Source of the DNA: Scylla paramamosain | Taxonomy: Eukaryota > Arthropoda > Malacostraca > Decapoda > Portunidae | NCBI RefSeq assembly: GCF_035594125.1 | Contig: NC_087155.1 | Location: 2,157,431-2,221,430, forward strand | Direction of reading: 5' to 3' | DNA: 64,000 nucleotides | Shown here: positions 18,180 through 31,170 of the stretch, piece by piece | Layout of the letters: every line of letters begins with the position of its first letter | Numbering within the stretch: the stretch's first letter is position 1 | Notes under the pieces: model-generated | Told to the model about the DNA's origin: nothing | Databases searched by the model: none | The model's input: only the letters and a program-made list of their open reading frames with translations | Program-made: the position numbers and the translations under genes

Positions 18180-18632
18180 TTGAGTTTCAGTGAGGAAAAG
18201 AAGATGAGGTTTAGAAGAGGAGAGGTGGTGTTCTACAGATTGAAAATTAGATCTTAGACCGCGAATGTTGCAGAAGTTAATGAAGAAAAAGTTGAGGGGG
18301 GGGGGGTGTCAAGACACTTAGGGTCATCAACAGAAAGGCAGTCCGACCTGGGGACATTTATGGTCCCCTCCCCAGATGGGGACTCCGAGGCTGGTGTAGG
18401 AGTCGCCATTATGATTTTGAAATTTTTGAGTGAAGGGTGTGTGTGTTATTAGGTGCTTGTAGTTTTGTGTGGAGGAAGAGAGTTGTGACTGCCCCCTTGT
18501 GTTGTGAGACACAAAGGGAAACATTCAGTAAGGTCACAGCTGGGTTTAATGATAAGTTCACAGCACCCCCTGAACAGTGCTGCACACCACTGGGAGTAAT
18601 TATCGTTTCGGAAGGTGTCTACTGCCTCCTCC
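16229..18632 (-). mobile_element. Type 1 non-LTR retrotransposon, 3'-truncated copy
   Basis: Read on the minus strand, the 5' end at 18632 starts with GGAGGAGGCAGTAGACACC, the same 5' terminus as the copies at 32433 and 49874. The endonuclease (about 18180-17598) and RT follow, down to the catalytic SYADDTTLHF at about 16270. The rest of the RT and the 3' tail are missing; the sequence stops at 16229 next to the (CTA)n array. Truncation at the 3' side is unusual for target-primed insertion, so a later deletion or rearrangement is likely. Confidence 0.92.
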
Positions 18633-18639
18633 TTGGAAA

Positions 18640-18760
18640 GCAGTAGGGAGTTTGGGAAGGCAATGGGGGATTTGGCAAGCCAGTGGAGAGTTTGGGAATT
18701 CAGTGGGGAGTTTGGGGAGGCAGTGGGAAGTTTGGGAAGGCACTGGGAGTTGACTGGAGT
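18640..18760. repeat. Short minisatellite, about 24-bp unit
   Basis: GGGAGTTTGGGAAGGCA-type units recur about five times immediately outside the 5' end of the minus-strand type 1 copy. Confidence 0.75.
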
Positions 18761-18773
18761 TTTTAAGACAGAC

Positions 18774-20280
<1,507 letters not shown>

Positions 20281-20281
20281 T

Positions 20282-20615
20282 CACTGTCCTTCCTTAATCT
20301 GTTACTGGAATCATGAAAACACCCTTGCAAACCATAACAACATCTGCTAAAACCTGTTACAGTATCATTAACCCTTTTAAACCATTACTTGAATCACAGA
20401 AACATCCTTGCAAACCCTGACAACATCCACTGAAACTTGTTAAACTGTCACTAGCATTATTAAACCATTACTTGATCATAAAAACACCCTTGAAAACCCT
20501 GGTAACATCCATTAAAGTCTGTTAAACTATTACTAACCTTATGAAACCATTACTTGAATCATGAAAATGCCCTTGAAAACCCTGATAACATCCACTAAAG
20601 CCTTTTAAATTACCA
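20282..20615. repeat. 83-bp tandem repeat, four units, of a dispersed family
   Basis: The motif AATCATGAAAACACCCTTG recurs with anchor positions about 20311, 20394, 20475 and 20559. Each unit continues with AACCCTGATAACATCCACT and GTTAAACTRTTACT-like parts. Similar single units occur near 8535, 53795-53870 and 56195-56390, so the family is dispersed. Confidence 0.85.
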
Positions 20616-20735
20616 CTCCAATCAGGGGAGCTCCAAACACTATTAGAGCCTGTTAATAAAGAAAAGGCACTGGGATATTAGGGAATGCACATCTCAAGCT
20701 GTAGCCTTACCTCACATCCTTAACTCTCATAACAG

Positions 20736-20953
20736 GGCCTTTGTTGGAGGCGTCCCCTGTGATATAGTGGATGACAACCTGGAGCTCTGTGACACACTGA
20801 CAAGGGAGAAGGTTACTTGTCGCTCCAAGGCTAAGCTGGTCGGCCCCATGAATGTCACTGTCTGCGTTACCGGAAGAGGCGCGTCTGAAGTGACCAAGAT
20901 AGGAAGGTACTTGGACTCCCAGGACAGGCTGTACCAGTTCCTCACATATGCTG
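20736..20953 (+). CDS. Exon encoding an IPT/TIG-like domain segment (fibrocystin-like)
   Basis: Acceptor AACAG at 20735 and donor GTGTGT at 20954 bound 218 bp (entry phase 2, exit phase 1) that is open throughout. The translation starts AFVGGVPCDIVDD, has paired cysteines (LELCDT, VTCRSK), an N-glycosylation site (MNVTVCV), then GRGASEVTKIGRYLDSQDRL and ends FLTYAG. The GGVPC start and the alternating strand pattern are typical of IPT/TIG domains, which make up much of the N-terminal half of fibrocystins. It lies on the same strand as the fibrocystin-L-like exons from 37.5 kb. If it is the same gene, the G8 and beta-helix regions expected between are not seen in the intervening 16.5 kb. It may be another IPT gene or a scaffolding jump. 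Confidence 0.7.
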
Positions 20954-21127
20954 GTGTGTACATATAGTGTGCCTGCACGTGTATGCATGTGAATCTAGTC
21001 TTACCTTATGTTACCTAAACCAGTGTAACCTGACTTTATCCTGACTACTGGAAATAACTGTATAGGAATTAAGCTTGTAATGCCCAGTGTTTTAGCATTA
21101 GATTGTTGTGTTTTTCTTAGTTTTCAC

Positions 21128-21939
21128 AGGGTGTCCTGCAAGTTTAGGTACACACTTTAGGTATGATAGTTCAAGTAATTCTAAGTTGAAAATACTCTAT
21201 ACACATATGCTGTGTTTTGTTTTATTTTGTGAGAAATTAATGTGTAGCTAAGTTGTGAGTTGCGGGAGCTGCTTGCCTGGGTGTGCCTCCGCCTCCTTCC
21301 TCCCCTCCTTGGCTCGCTACGTACTCGCGTGATGCTGCGTAGCATTAAGTGATAAATTTTTGTGTACATTGTATGCAGTCAAATCCTTACAGGAAATAGC
21401 AAATAACAGATTAAATTTTTGTATGTGCCAGTGAAGAAAATGTGCAGGTAACACAGCAATACAGCGGTTATTCAGTGCCACTTTTTAAAACACACATGGC
21501 AGTTCACTGCAAATGTCATCCCCTTTGACAGTTATCATTTTGACATTTAAATGGCAAGCCTTGTCAATCAAGTGATAGCCAAAGTGCATCTTTTTGCTCC
21601 TGTCATTCCTTATCTGCTCTGCAGCTTCCTTAATGCTGTGAATCAACTCCTCTCTGTAACGTGATTTGTTCTTGTATACCAAGGATTTCATGAGTCCCCA
21701 AAGGAAAGAAATCCATTGGTGTTAGGTGAGGGGATCTTGCTGGCTATTCCTGTGGGCCTCCACCACCTATCCATCATCAGGAGACTGATCCCAGGGAAGC
21801 CGCTCCCACAATACACAACTTACAGGTTAATTTCTCACAAAATAAAGCAAACAGCATGTGTGTGTATAGAGTATTTTTGACCTAGGATTAGTTGAACTAT
21901 CATATCCTTAGGTATGTACCTTAATTCATGGTACACCCT
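21128..21939 (-). mobile_element. Mariner-like element with 113-bp inverted terminal repeats, internally deleted
   Basis: The first 113 bp (21128-21240) begin AGGGTGTCCTGCAAG. The last 113 bp (21827-21939) are their inverted copy with modest divergence, ending GGTACACCCT. Both arms share the core CTCTATACACA and TTTTGTGAGAAATTAA. On the minus strand the interior encodes a transposase C-terminal remnant (MKSLVYKNKSRYREELIHS, about 21691-21640) like mariner transposases after their third catalytic aspartate. The DDD/E core is not present, so it is non-autonomous. An AGGGTGT start fits Tc1/mariner elements. A TA target duplication is not obvious. Confidence 0.85.
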
Positions 21940-22199
21940 CTATTGTTAGTACACACACACACACACACACACACACTGTGCTGCCCAGCTAATTGGACAC
22001 ATCCACAGCAGCTCTAAGGAGTTACCTAAGTTTTGGTTGTACAGGGGGCCCGAGCTTGAGTCCTGTCTCTATAATAGGGAATTGTGTGATGTGTGAGTGC
22101 AGGGAAAGTGAAGTGTAAATTGGGAAGTGAGCAAAAAGGTGAATGGGAGAGTAGTGTATGGGTAAACATTGTCTTGTCAGTGATACCAAGAAGGAAGAT

Positions 22200-22542
22200 G
22201 GTGGCGGACACAGCAAATATTTTTGAGGGTTTCAAGGAAGAAGACCTCAATGTAGCTTATATAAATAAACAAATATGGAAAATTGAAGAAAATGTGAAAA
22301 TATGATAAAATCATAATTTAGTAGCAATAATAAAGACATGGAAGGAAGAGAGAGAGAGGTGGGTGGTGGCAATGTAAAAAGATATCCAGTGATATAATAG
22401 AGATGAAGAAGAGGAAGATGGAAAGAGAAAAAGAAAACAAAGAACTGAGAGAAGAGGTGACAATAATAGTGAACTTAAACAAGAAGTACTATAAAGAAAT
22501 CAAGAAACTCAAGGAAGAGAATGAGGAGTTAAAGAAAGCTTT

Positions 22543-22581
<39 letters not shown>

Positions 22582-23055
22582 AGGTTGGGAAAGTGAAAGA
22601 GTCAGTGACAGCAGAAGTCAAAAGTTGGAAAGAAGAGAGAGAACAACAACAAAAGGTGAATATAGATAAGATCATAAGGCAACAGCAACAGGAACACAAT
22701 AAGGACATGGAAAAGCAATTGATTAAAATAATAAAGGAAAAAAAGTAATCTTGTGAGAGACATCGTACAGAGAAAGATGTTTGTGGTGGTATTTGGGGTC
22801 AAGGAGAAGAACTTACTAATGAAAATAGCTAGAGAGAAAGGAGAGGCAAAAAAGACTAAGGAAATTATAGCAGAAGTGGTGGAGGAAGGAGAGGAGATAG
22901 TTGAACAAATTGAAGAGGTTTACAGGATTGGAAAATATAATGAAAATGGAACAAGACCAATGAAAATAGGATTCATGGCACAAACAGCAGTGAAATATGT
23001 CTTGCAAAGAACAAGAAAATTGGCAAAAGTAGAAGGAATGAATAAATATGAATAA
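22200..23055 (+). pseudogene. ORF1 of type 2 retroelement (coiled coil and RRM-like region)
   Basis: An initial piece (MVADTANIFEGFKEEDLNVA, 22198) is followed by a Lys/Glu-rich coiled-coil region near 22400-22560 containing KEIKKLKEENEELKKAL. A (GA)n run at about 22550-22577 breaks into it. The next frame (22753-23055) reads KMFVVVFGVKEKNLLMKIAR and continues through VYRIGKYNENGTRPMKIGF to about 23055, resembling the RNA-binding region of LINE ORF1 proteins. Such proteins coat the element RNA and act as chaperones. Multiple frame changes make this copy a pseudogene. Confidence 0.65.
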
Positions 23056-23589
23056 AGGAGAGAGAAGTAAACTGAAAGAGTAAAGTAGAGGAAAGTAGTA
23101 GAGTAGAGGCCCAGTCAAAAAATGAGGAGAGAACACAAGAACAAGCGAGGAGATTTGCTTGGAAAGTTGTGGACATGAAAGTGAGGAAATGGTGCCACAA
23201 AGATACCACACCAAGCAGAAGTTTAAAGATTATGTATACTAATGTAGATGGTTTGGTGTTGAGCCAAATGGAACTTAAAGGCTATCTAAAGAACAATAAA
23301 CCAGATGTGGTTTATTTAATGGAAATTATACTAAGAGACTTTGAGTGTTGTGATTAAGATCAAATGAAATGAAAAAAAGGAAAGTTACTGTGATGTACAT
23401 ACCACCAAAAACTAATGCATGGGAGACTGATGGATATAAAACTATACAACTAAAAAGAAGAAATAGCACAGGAAATGATAAGGAAAAGTAACAAAATGCT
23501 TTTAGTAGGCAGCTTCAACACTAAAGGAATGAACTGGCAGAAGATGGAAGTGAAAGAAAATGTTGGGTCATGGAGTGAACTTATTTTTC

Positions 23590-24528
23590 ATATATATTTA
23601 CTTATTTATTTTTTTTATGTAGGAGGGACACTGGCAAAGGGAAACAAAAATCCAATAAAAAAAAAGCTCACTGTGATATCAGACCTGGATTGGGTCAGAA
23701 GTAGTAGTCAAGAATTGAAGGATATATGTTTTGAAACCTCCCTCTTGAAAGAGTTCAAATCATAGGAAGGTGGAAATACAGTAGCAGGCAGGGAGTTCCA
23801 GAGTTTACCAGAGAAAGGGATGAGTGACTGACTGAGAATACTGGTTAACTCTTGCATTAGAGAGGTGGACAGAACAGGGGTGAGAGAAACAAGTCTTGTG
23901 CAGTGAGGCCATGGGAGGAGGGGAGACGTGCAGTTAGCAAGATCAGAAGAGCAGTTAGCATGAAAATAGTGGTAGAAGACAGCTAGAGATGCAACATTGC
24001 AGCAATGAGAAAGAGGCTGAAGACAGAAGAGAGTTGATGAGATGAAAAGCTTTTGATTCCATCCTGTCTAGAAGACAGATATGAGTGGAATCCCCCAGAC
24101 ATGTGAATCATACTCCATACATAGACAGATAGGGCTCCTGTACAGAGTTAGTAGCTGGAAGGGTGAGAAAAAATAATGGAGATGTCTCAGAACACCTAAC
24201 TTCATAAAAGATGTTTTAGCTAGAGATGAGATGTGAAGTTTCCAGTTCAGAATATAAGTAAAGATGTTCAGTGTAGAAGAGGGGGACAGTTGAGTGTCAT
24301 TGAAGAAGAGGGGATAGTTGTCTGGAAGGTTGTGTTGAGTTGATAGATGGAGGAATTGAGTTTTTGAGGCATTGAACAATACCAAGTTTGCTTTACTCCG
24401 ATCAGAAATTTTTGAGAGATCAGAAGTCAGGCGTTGTGTGGCTTCCCTGCATGAACTGTTTTCTTCCTGAAGGGTTGGACGTCTACGAAAAGATGTGAAA
24501 AAGTGCATGGTGATATCACCAGCATACC
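23590..24528 (-). mobile_element. Type 1 non-LTR retrotransposon, 5'-truncated, nested in type 2
   Basis: Read on the minus strand it starts inside the RT (FFTSFRRRPTLQ, about 24508, just after the YADD box) and continues through [18 protein letters not shown] to the family 3' end near 23615. There the reverse of the CCTTTGCCAGTGTCCCTCCTAC tail lies next to a T-rich run. The flanking DNA on both sides is type 2 endonuclease sequence (SWSELI before, MRQWVNELT after), so this insertion split that element. Confidence 0.88.
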
Positions 24529-24943
24529 ATGCTTACCATGATGGTGAATACAATGAGACAGTGGGTGAACGAACTTACAAGATACAAAGAAGAAGAACCA
24601 TCACAGTTGGACTTAGTGTTTACAAAAAATCCTAGAAAGTAGACCAAGTATACATTGTCTGAGTCCACTGGGAAGAAGTGATCATGTGACAATAGAAATA
24701 ATGCCACAGGAGGAAAAAGTGTTGCACAGGAATGAACAATTTTGAAATGGGAGACAGAACTATTCTTAGGCAAACTTTGCAGAACTTAATAAATTTTATG
24801 GAGAAATTAACTGGGAAGAACTATTTAAAGGTAAAGTAGTGCAAGAAAAATGAGATATTTTTGAGTAAGTATAGAGAGGGGGTGCAACAGTTTGTGCCAA
24901 GTTATAAAGTGTAAATTTGGAAGCATGAATGGTATAATGGCAG

Positions 24944-26807
24944 GTGAGTAGAAGCAAAAAGGAAAAAGGACAGGGCTTGGAGGAAATGATGAGACAACTG
25001 AACACAAATACTAGGGAAGAATACAGAAAGGCAAGGAATGAATATGGTATAATAAGAAAAGAAGAAGAAAGAAATTTTGAAAGTGAGATAATAAGAAAAT
25101 GCAAGGAAGAGCCCAAACTCTTCTACAGATACATAAACAGGAAAATGAAACATAGGGATGACATAAATAAGTTAAGAAGAGAAGGAAGAATTTATGAAAC
25201 TACTGAGGAGATGAGTGAACTAATGAATGAGAGTTTTCAGTCCACATTTACAAAGGAAACTGATTTTGTGGCACTGAAAGTGGTATCACAGAATGAGGGA
25301 ATACAGGAAATACAAGTAAAGAGACAACAAATCAAGAAACTGCTGAAGAGCTGGATGTTAGAAAAGCTGTGGGACCAGATCAAGTAAATGGATGGATATT
25401 AAAAGAATGCAGAGAACAAATGGAAAAATCCATATGGGATATAATTAACAGCTTGTTGAGAGAAGGAAAAGTACCAAGGGAATGGAAAAGAGCTAACAAA
25501 GTCCCAATATACAAACAGGGAAGTTAAATGGAACCATTGAATTACAGACTAGTGTCACTAACAAGTATTGTAAGCAAGCTTTGTGAAATAGTGATTAAAG
25601 ACAGATGGGTGCAGTATTTAGAAGATGAAAAGATAATTACAGAAAAGCAATTTGGATTCAGGAAAGGGATATCCTGTGTCACAAATCTACTGAGCTTCTA
25701 TACAAGAGTAATAGATGGAGTGCAAGAGAGGGATGGATGGGTTTGTGCAGTACACCTGGATCTCTAAAAAAGCATTTGATAAAGTTCCACACAAAAGTCT
25801 TATGTGGAAGTCAGAGAATGAAGGAGGGCTAAAGGGAGCAATGTTGAGATAGACAGAAGATTATTGACAAGGGAAGGAATTGAGAACAGTAATCAGAGAC
25901 GCTAATTCAAGTCGGCGCAAAGTGACAAGTGAGGTACCACAAGGATCTGTGTTGGCACCTATTATGTTTCAAATATATGTAAATGATATGACAGAGGATC
26001 TAAATAGTTATATAAACCTTTTTGCTGATGATGCAAAAATAATGAAAATAGTAAAGGATGAAAATGACTGCAAGGAGTTACAAAAGGATATTGACAAGAT
26101 ACATACATAGAGCCAAAGATGGAAACTAGAATTCAATGCCAGAAAATGCCATGTGTTGGAAATAGGAAAAAGTAAAAAGATATCTTCATTGAATTACAAA
26201 ATGGGAAGAGAAATAATAACAAAAAATTCATGAAGAAAAAGAAGGCACATAAACATAATATTTGGCTCTACATACAGCCTTTTAACAGACATTAGGGTGG
26301 CATTTAACTATTTAGATAGAGAAGTAATGAAGAAAATTATAACAAGAATGATATAACCTAAATTGGAGCACGCAGCGTTAGTTTGGGCTCCAAATAGGAA
26401 AAAAAGATATACAGAAACTGGAAAGAATACAGAGGATAGCAACAAAGATGGTACCAGAACTGAAAGACTTAAGCTATGAAGAAAGACTTGAAGAGATGGG
26501 ATTACCAACGCTACAAGAGAGAAGAGTAAGAGGGGACCTGATAACAATGTACAAATTAGTAAACAATATAGGAAGAATAGACCGAATTGACTTGCTATCA
26601 CAGATGGAGGAGGGAGAGAGATGGGCGAGGGGACATGGGAAGAAAATAAAGAAGAGTGGATGTTTGAGCGGCACCAAGAAATGCAGCTTCCTGTATCAAA
26701 CTGTTGAAATCTGGAATGATTTGAAGGAAGAGGTGGTTGTGGCAAACAGTGTACACATGTTTAAAGAGAAACTGGATAAATATGGTTATGGAGACAGGAC
26801 AAAATAA
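24944..26807 (+). pseudogene. Reverse transcriptase of the split type 2 element
   Basis: Linker EEPKLFYRYINRKMKHRDD (about 25100), then in changing frames NYRLVSLTSIVSKLCE (about 25540), FGFRKGISCVTNLLSFY, a YLDL block interrupted by a stop near 25767, EVPQGSVLAPIMFQIYVND (about 25930) and LFADDAKIM (about 26020). The C-terminal block has DLSYEERLEEMGLPTLQERR (about 26470) and YQTVEIWNDLKEEVV (about 26695). In PQGSVLAP the usual preceding Gly-Val is Glu-Val. It would not yield one protein. Confidence 0.85.
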
Positions 26808-26833
26808 ACTTTGGCTTGTGCCCTGTACAATGC

Positions 26834-26934
<101 letters not shown>

Positions 26935-26935
26935 T

Positions 26936-27201
26936 ACCAACATCACCCTATTCACGTCATACATAATACAACTTCATAAACAGTGTTTCTCATCTGTTTG
27001 AGAATAAAATAAAGAGTGGATGTTTGAGCTACATCAAAAAATAGTTTCCCGTATCGAACTCTTGAAATCTGGAATGATTCGAAGAAAGAAGTGGTTTTGG
27101 CAAACGGTGTACACATGTTTAAAGAGAAACTGAATAAGCATGGTTATGGAGACAGGACAAAATGAACTTTGGCTCGTGCCCTGTACAATACAACTAGGTA
27201 A

Positions 27202-27249
<48 letters not shown>

Positions 27250-27290
27250 CAATGTCACCCAGTTCATATTGCCATGCATTATATAACATC
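26936..27290 (+). repeat. Tandem duplicate of a type 2 3' end plus flanking DNA
   Basis: Sequence at about 27005-27190 (GAGTGGATGTTTGAGC onward) repeats 26650-26830, including the last codons and the CCCTGTACAAT end. It carries its own TAGGTAAATACAC tail and (AC)n (27203-27247). About 70 bp after each (AC)n are also related (CATCACCCTATTCACGTCAT versus AATGTCACCCAGTTCATATT). The event therefore duplicated the 3' end together with its genomic flank. Confidence 0.85.
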
Positions 27291-28166
27291 ATAAACAATG
27301 TCAAACAATGTTTCACATCCATTTCTGATGTTTTTTCACATTTTCCTCACGTGCTGGTGAGTCTTGTGATGCCCACTCATCACAAAACTTCTTAGCCACT
27401 CCATTGCCTTCTTGTTTACTGTATAAAACTTTGTGTTCTTGTTATTTATTACATTAATATGCTCTTTTACCATGTTAATGAGGATTTCCTTATCAAAAAA
27501 TGATAAAGGAGTAGCCCAACAAACACATGGTTGCCATGGTGACTGCAGCAGATGTAAACAAATTCGTGTTTCTCATACATTTTTTTCTGTCAGTGATGTG
27601 CTGAGTTGGGCAGGAATATGAGATGTAAGCATTGGTGACCACTCATGCTTGCCCACCCCGCTGATTGACAACCTTGGTGAACTTTGGATTTTTTTTAAAG
27701 TAAGGACTTCCCCACTATCTTGATTGTCTGGTGCAGTTTGGCCAGGTGATCACCAGCATTGGCAGAAGGTTTAAAAGTATGGCAATTAAGCATATGATAC
27801 AGCAACATCAGAAAATGTCTGTTTCATATAATTCCCCACTGGAGCTTCTCTATTCCACTTGATTGCCATTGCTTTATGTGAAATTGACTAGGTTTAAATG
27901 TGATAAATGCACCTCAAACATTTCAGATTTAGACAAACTCGATATATGCATCATTAATGCACTCCCCTTGAAAAATCTTTGGTGCCTGAAAAATATTGCA
28001 TTATAATTTGAGAGATGAAGGGCTACATGTAGTACAATCAGCAAACAAGTTATTTTGCATATCTACGGACATAAGTTTTTTTTTATTTACTCATGAGGAC
28101 TATGGTCACAGGTTTCCCTCTCTGTTTAGCAGTCTTAACTCTTTATGATGTGTCACTGGGCTTGCG

Positions 28167-28202
<36 letters not shown>

Positions 28203-29766
28203 AATTGGAGTACAAAAAACTATTGAGCTTATGACAACACTAAATCAGTGCCTAATATTAGCCAGCATGAATGAAATATTTTCATATTGTTTATGCAGTT
28301 TCTTCAAATGCTGGATGCAGACACTTATTCGTATTTCATTATACCATAATTAATGGCTTATAAGACACATGGACTCAATAAGACGCACCTCAGTTTGGGC
28401 AGGCATAAAAAAAAAAGGTAAGTAAACAGGTTTAAGCTCTGAATATGAAGTGAAGGGTTTCACCTGACATTTGAAACCCTCTTATATGTATTCAGATCCT
28501 TATTAGATCTCAATATTTTACATTTAAAAAACCTTAATATTTGCTAGGACCTACCAACACCAGTACTTAGACTAATCCTGCTGTGAGATGTAAACAAATG
28601 TAGCATAGACAGTGACATTGTCAGAGGCCAGATTGTAATAAAGTTTGTACATCACATTTTTTTATCATCATTCTACACATGATCCTAGTTGTATATTTTA
28701 GTACATTTTCAAAGCATAAGGATGTGTGAAAACAGATTCACCTTATTCTCTACAATGTATTTTTATTTGAAATATTCAGTACAAACCATCACCATAAGTC
28801 GCCCTACTTCATGACACTCTCTTCACTTATAAAATCATTTATTTTGTTAGGTAGTAAGCTATTTTTTAAGAATGCAATAGTTTCTCATTAGCTTCAAGTT
28901 TTGTTGAACATGTATGCAAGGTAAGAATCTTAAAAGATAGGTACAATTCCAGTTGTATGGAGGTGTGTCTTACCTCAAGGAATAATGGCATCATACTAAG
29001 AAGCGCAGTGAATCCTGCAGTTGTCACCAGGTTTGGTTTACAACCAACTGCAAGTTTGTTTTGGTACATGAAATGTAAGAGTCATCACCTAATTTCTTCC
29101 TGACTGGTGTTATTTTATGTGAATTACTAGTAAGTATGACCTGTTATGCATTGTTATCTTGTAAAAAAGAGTTGTTTTTGTGGTATAGAATTGATCATCA
29201 CTTTGTTTATGTATGTGAAGATGTTTTGGGATTTGATCTAAGGGCCACTGTTGCCACAGACTTACCACTGGCCACTGTCCCAAAGCTGAACCTTGGTCTT
29301 ATAAGATGCAGGCTCATTTTCTGAGACATTTTTGGGGGAGAAAAAAGGTGCGTTTTATGCCATCAAAAACAATATTTTGTTCATTCGTAGATATCATTTG
29401 CAAGACTTCCAAAATAATGTTAATGATTGCATACATATTTTAAACATTTGCAACATGCATTCTGGAGCCAGTTCCCACCCAGTCCTTCTCACCACCTCTC
29501 CCACCACACTGCTCTTCTCCACTCAGTGTTATTACTCCACATCCACAGGCCATCACTAGCAGACCTCTTGGGTGGTTTCCAAGACCCCAGCTTGGCCTTC
29601 AAGACACTTAACCATACCAGGGTCTTCCTCCAGCAGCTCACCAGAATATAACTGGATAACTTGCCTGCTGCCAGTACCTCCAGGCCTCTAGAGGTTGTGG
29701 CACCACAGCCTGCACAGCCCCTCAAATCCCCAACAAGAACAAGAACACAACAGGATAGTGGGAGTG
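27291..29766. other. AT-rich sequence without a recognised gene
   Basis: Only a (TA)n run at about 28169-28200 stands out. A CTTATAAGACRCA-type motif near 28357 and a partly inverted counterpart (GGTGCGTTTTATGCCAT) near 29348 could mark a non-autonomous DNA transposon about 1 kb long, but the interior is unrecognised. No splice-bounded exon is seen. Confidence 0.4.
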
Positions 29767-29941
29767 ATGGCTTCAAGACACACTGCCACTGTACAGGGCA
29801 GCTGTTACTCTTGTACATCATGTGCTGCTTACAAGACTGTGCCTAAAAATCTGAGAGGAAAAAGTAAAAGCTCACAGGACTGGTTGACGAGACAGCTAAA
29901 TGACCCTTATGTGAAGTTGACCAAGCAACATCAGCGCAGGT
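29767..29941 (+). CDS. Possible first exon of a mitochondrial rRNA methyltransferase MRM2-like gene
   Basis: An ATG at 29767 opens a frame to a GTGAGC donor at about 29942. The N-terminal 25 residues are Ser/Thr/Arg-rich without acidic residues, compatible with a mitochondrial presequence. They are followed by PKNLRGKSKSSQDWLTRQLN and DPYVKLTKQHQ. A 'GKSKSS..WL.RQL.DPYV..' block is characteristic of the start of FtsJ-family MRM2/RrmJ proteins, which methylate the ribose of the large mitochondrial rRNA. The SAM-binding part should follow in the next exon, but no such sequence is visible downstream in the window. It is either an orphan exon, a gene with a very long intron, or an assembly artefact. 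Confidence 0.5.
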
Positions 29942-30984
29942 GAGCCTCAGCCCTCTCTTTTACCCCTTCCTTTCCCACATTAGCCATCTTCCCACTCCCT
30001 CCCCAGGAAGATCCCTATGATCATTAGCCAATGCAAGACACTGCAATAGAGTGACAGTGTATACCTGTTTTTTGGGGCCACTTCTTGGTAAATATATTGA
30101 TCATGATAATTTTTCAGACTGAGATAAATTTTTTTACTGCTCAAAATATTATGCTTTTTCAAAAGGAGATAGTGACATTGAATAATCTTAGCTATAGCAG
30201 CTCCTCATGAAGCAGCTAAATTATGTGGATATTGGTGATGAATACATACTGTACAATATGGGTGTGAGGGTTGTTTTAGGGTCACTCACAGTTACATTAG
30301 TGACGTGATCCATCGTACACTGCGTCACAAATTGTAAGTCCATGCTGACAGGGTTTACTTGGAGAGATATAGTGTGATGCATGTGTTCGTATGTTTGTTT
30401 CCAGTATGTAATGATGCATGCTCTCTTGCATCTCTTTTGTTCAGCAAATGAGAACTGTACTTTTAATGACATTAGAATGTCGTTAAATGTCACTTACTTC
30501 CAGGCAATGCATCATTTATTTTCAGCCAGTCACCATGTGTATATGTTGCAGCCACAGCAGTCAGCTAGTTACCCACAAGGGTACTCAGTGTCACAATGGC
30601 AACTGAGTGTAGTGCACACAAATTTAAATACTTGGATTTTATCATGCAGTTCCATAAGCAAGGCATACAATTCTTAAGATTGCACAGTGTTTTGCCAAAA
30701 TTAGTTGAGTGCTGAACAATCGATGGCACCAGTACCCTTTGAGGATGAGGAAGAGGAGGTCTGCAAACCACACCTTGGACTCTTTATTTTTTCTATTAAG
30801 GTTTAGGTCTGGTTATGTTAGGTTAATGTCCTTAACCCATAAACTGCAACATTTATCATATGATGAACAGCATGTAACTGTGACTTACATCATATGATAT
30901 GAAGGCTCTTTTTAATCTTGGCAGCCTGTATTTTGCACCCATATGTCTTGAAATGATGTTTGGCAACTCAGAGTGAGCGAGCCC
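29942..30984. other. Sequence without a recognised gene
   Basis: No splice-bounded coding stretch or known repeat is seen. A GGTTAGG-like patch (TGTTAGGTTAATG) occurs near 30815. Confidence 0.4.

Positions 30985-31138
<154 letters not shown>

Positions 31139-31170
<32 letters not shown>

Noticed and set aside
20707..20988. Minus-strand open frames opposite the IPT exon
   Set aside because: The plus-strand frame has splice sites, paired cysteines and an IPT pattern; the minus frames are its shadow.
28345..29365. About 1 kb non-autonomous DNA transposon bounded by TATAAGAC-type motifs
   Set aside because: The inverted match between the ends is short and imperfect, and no target duplication was seen. 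Kept only as a possibility in the AT-rich stretch entry.
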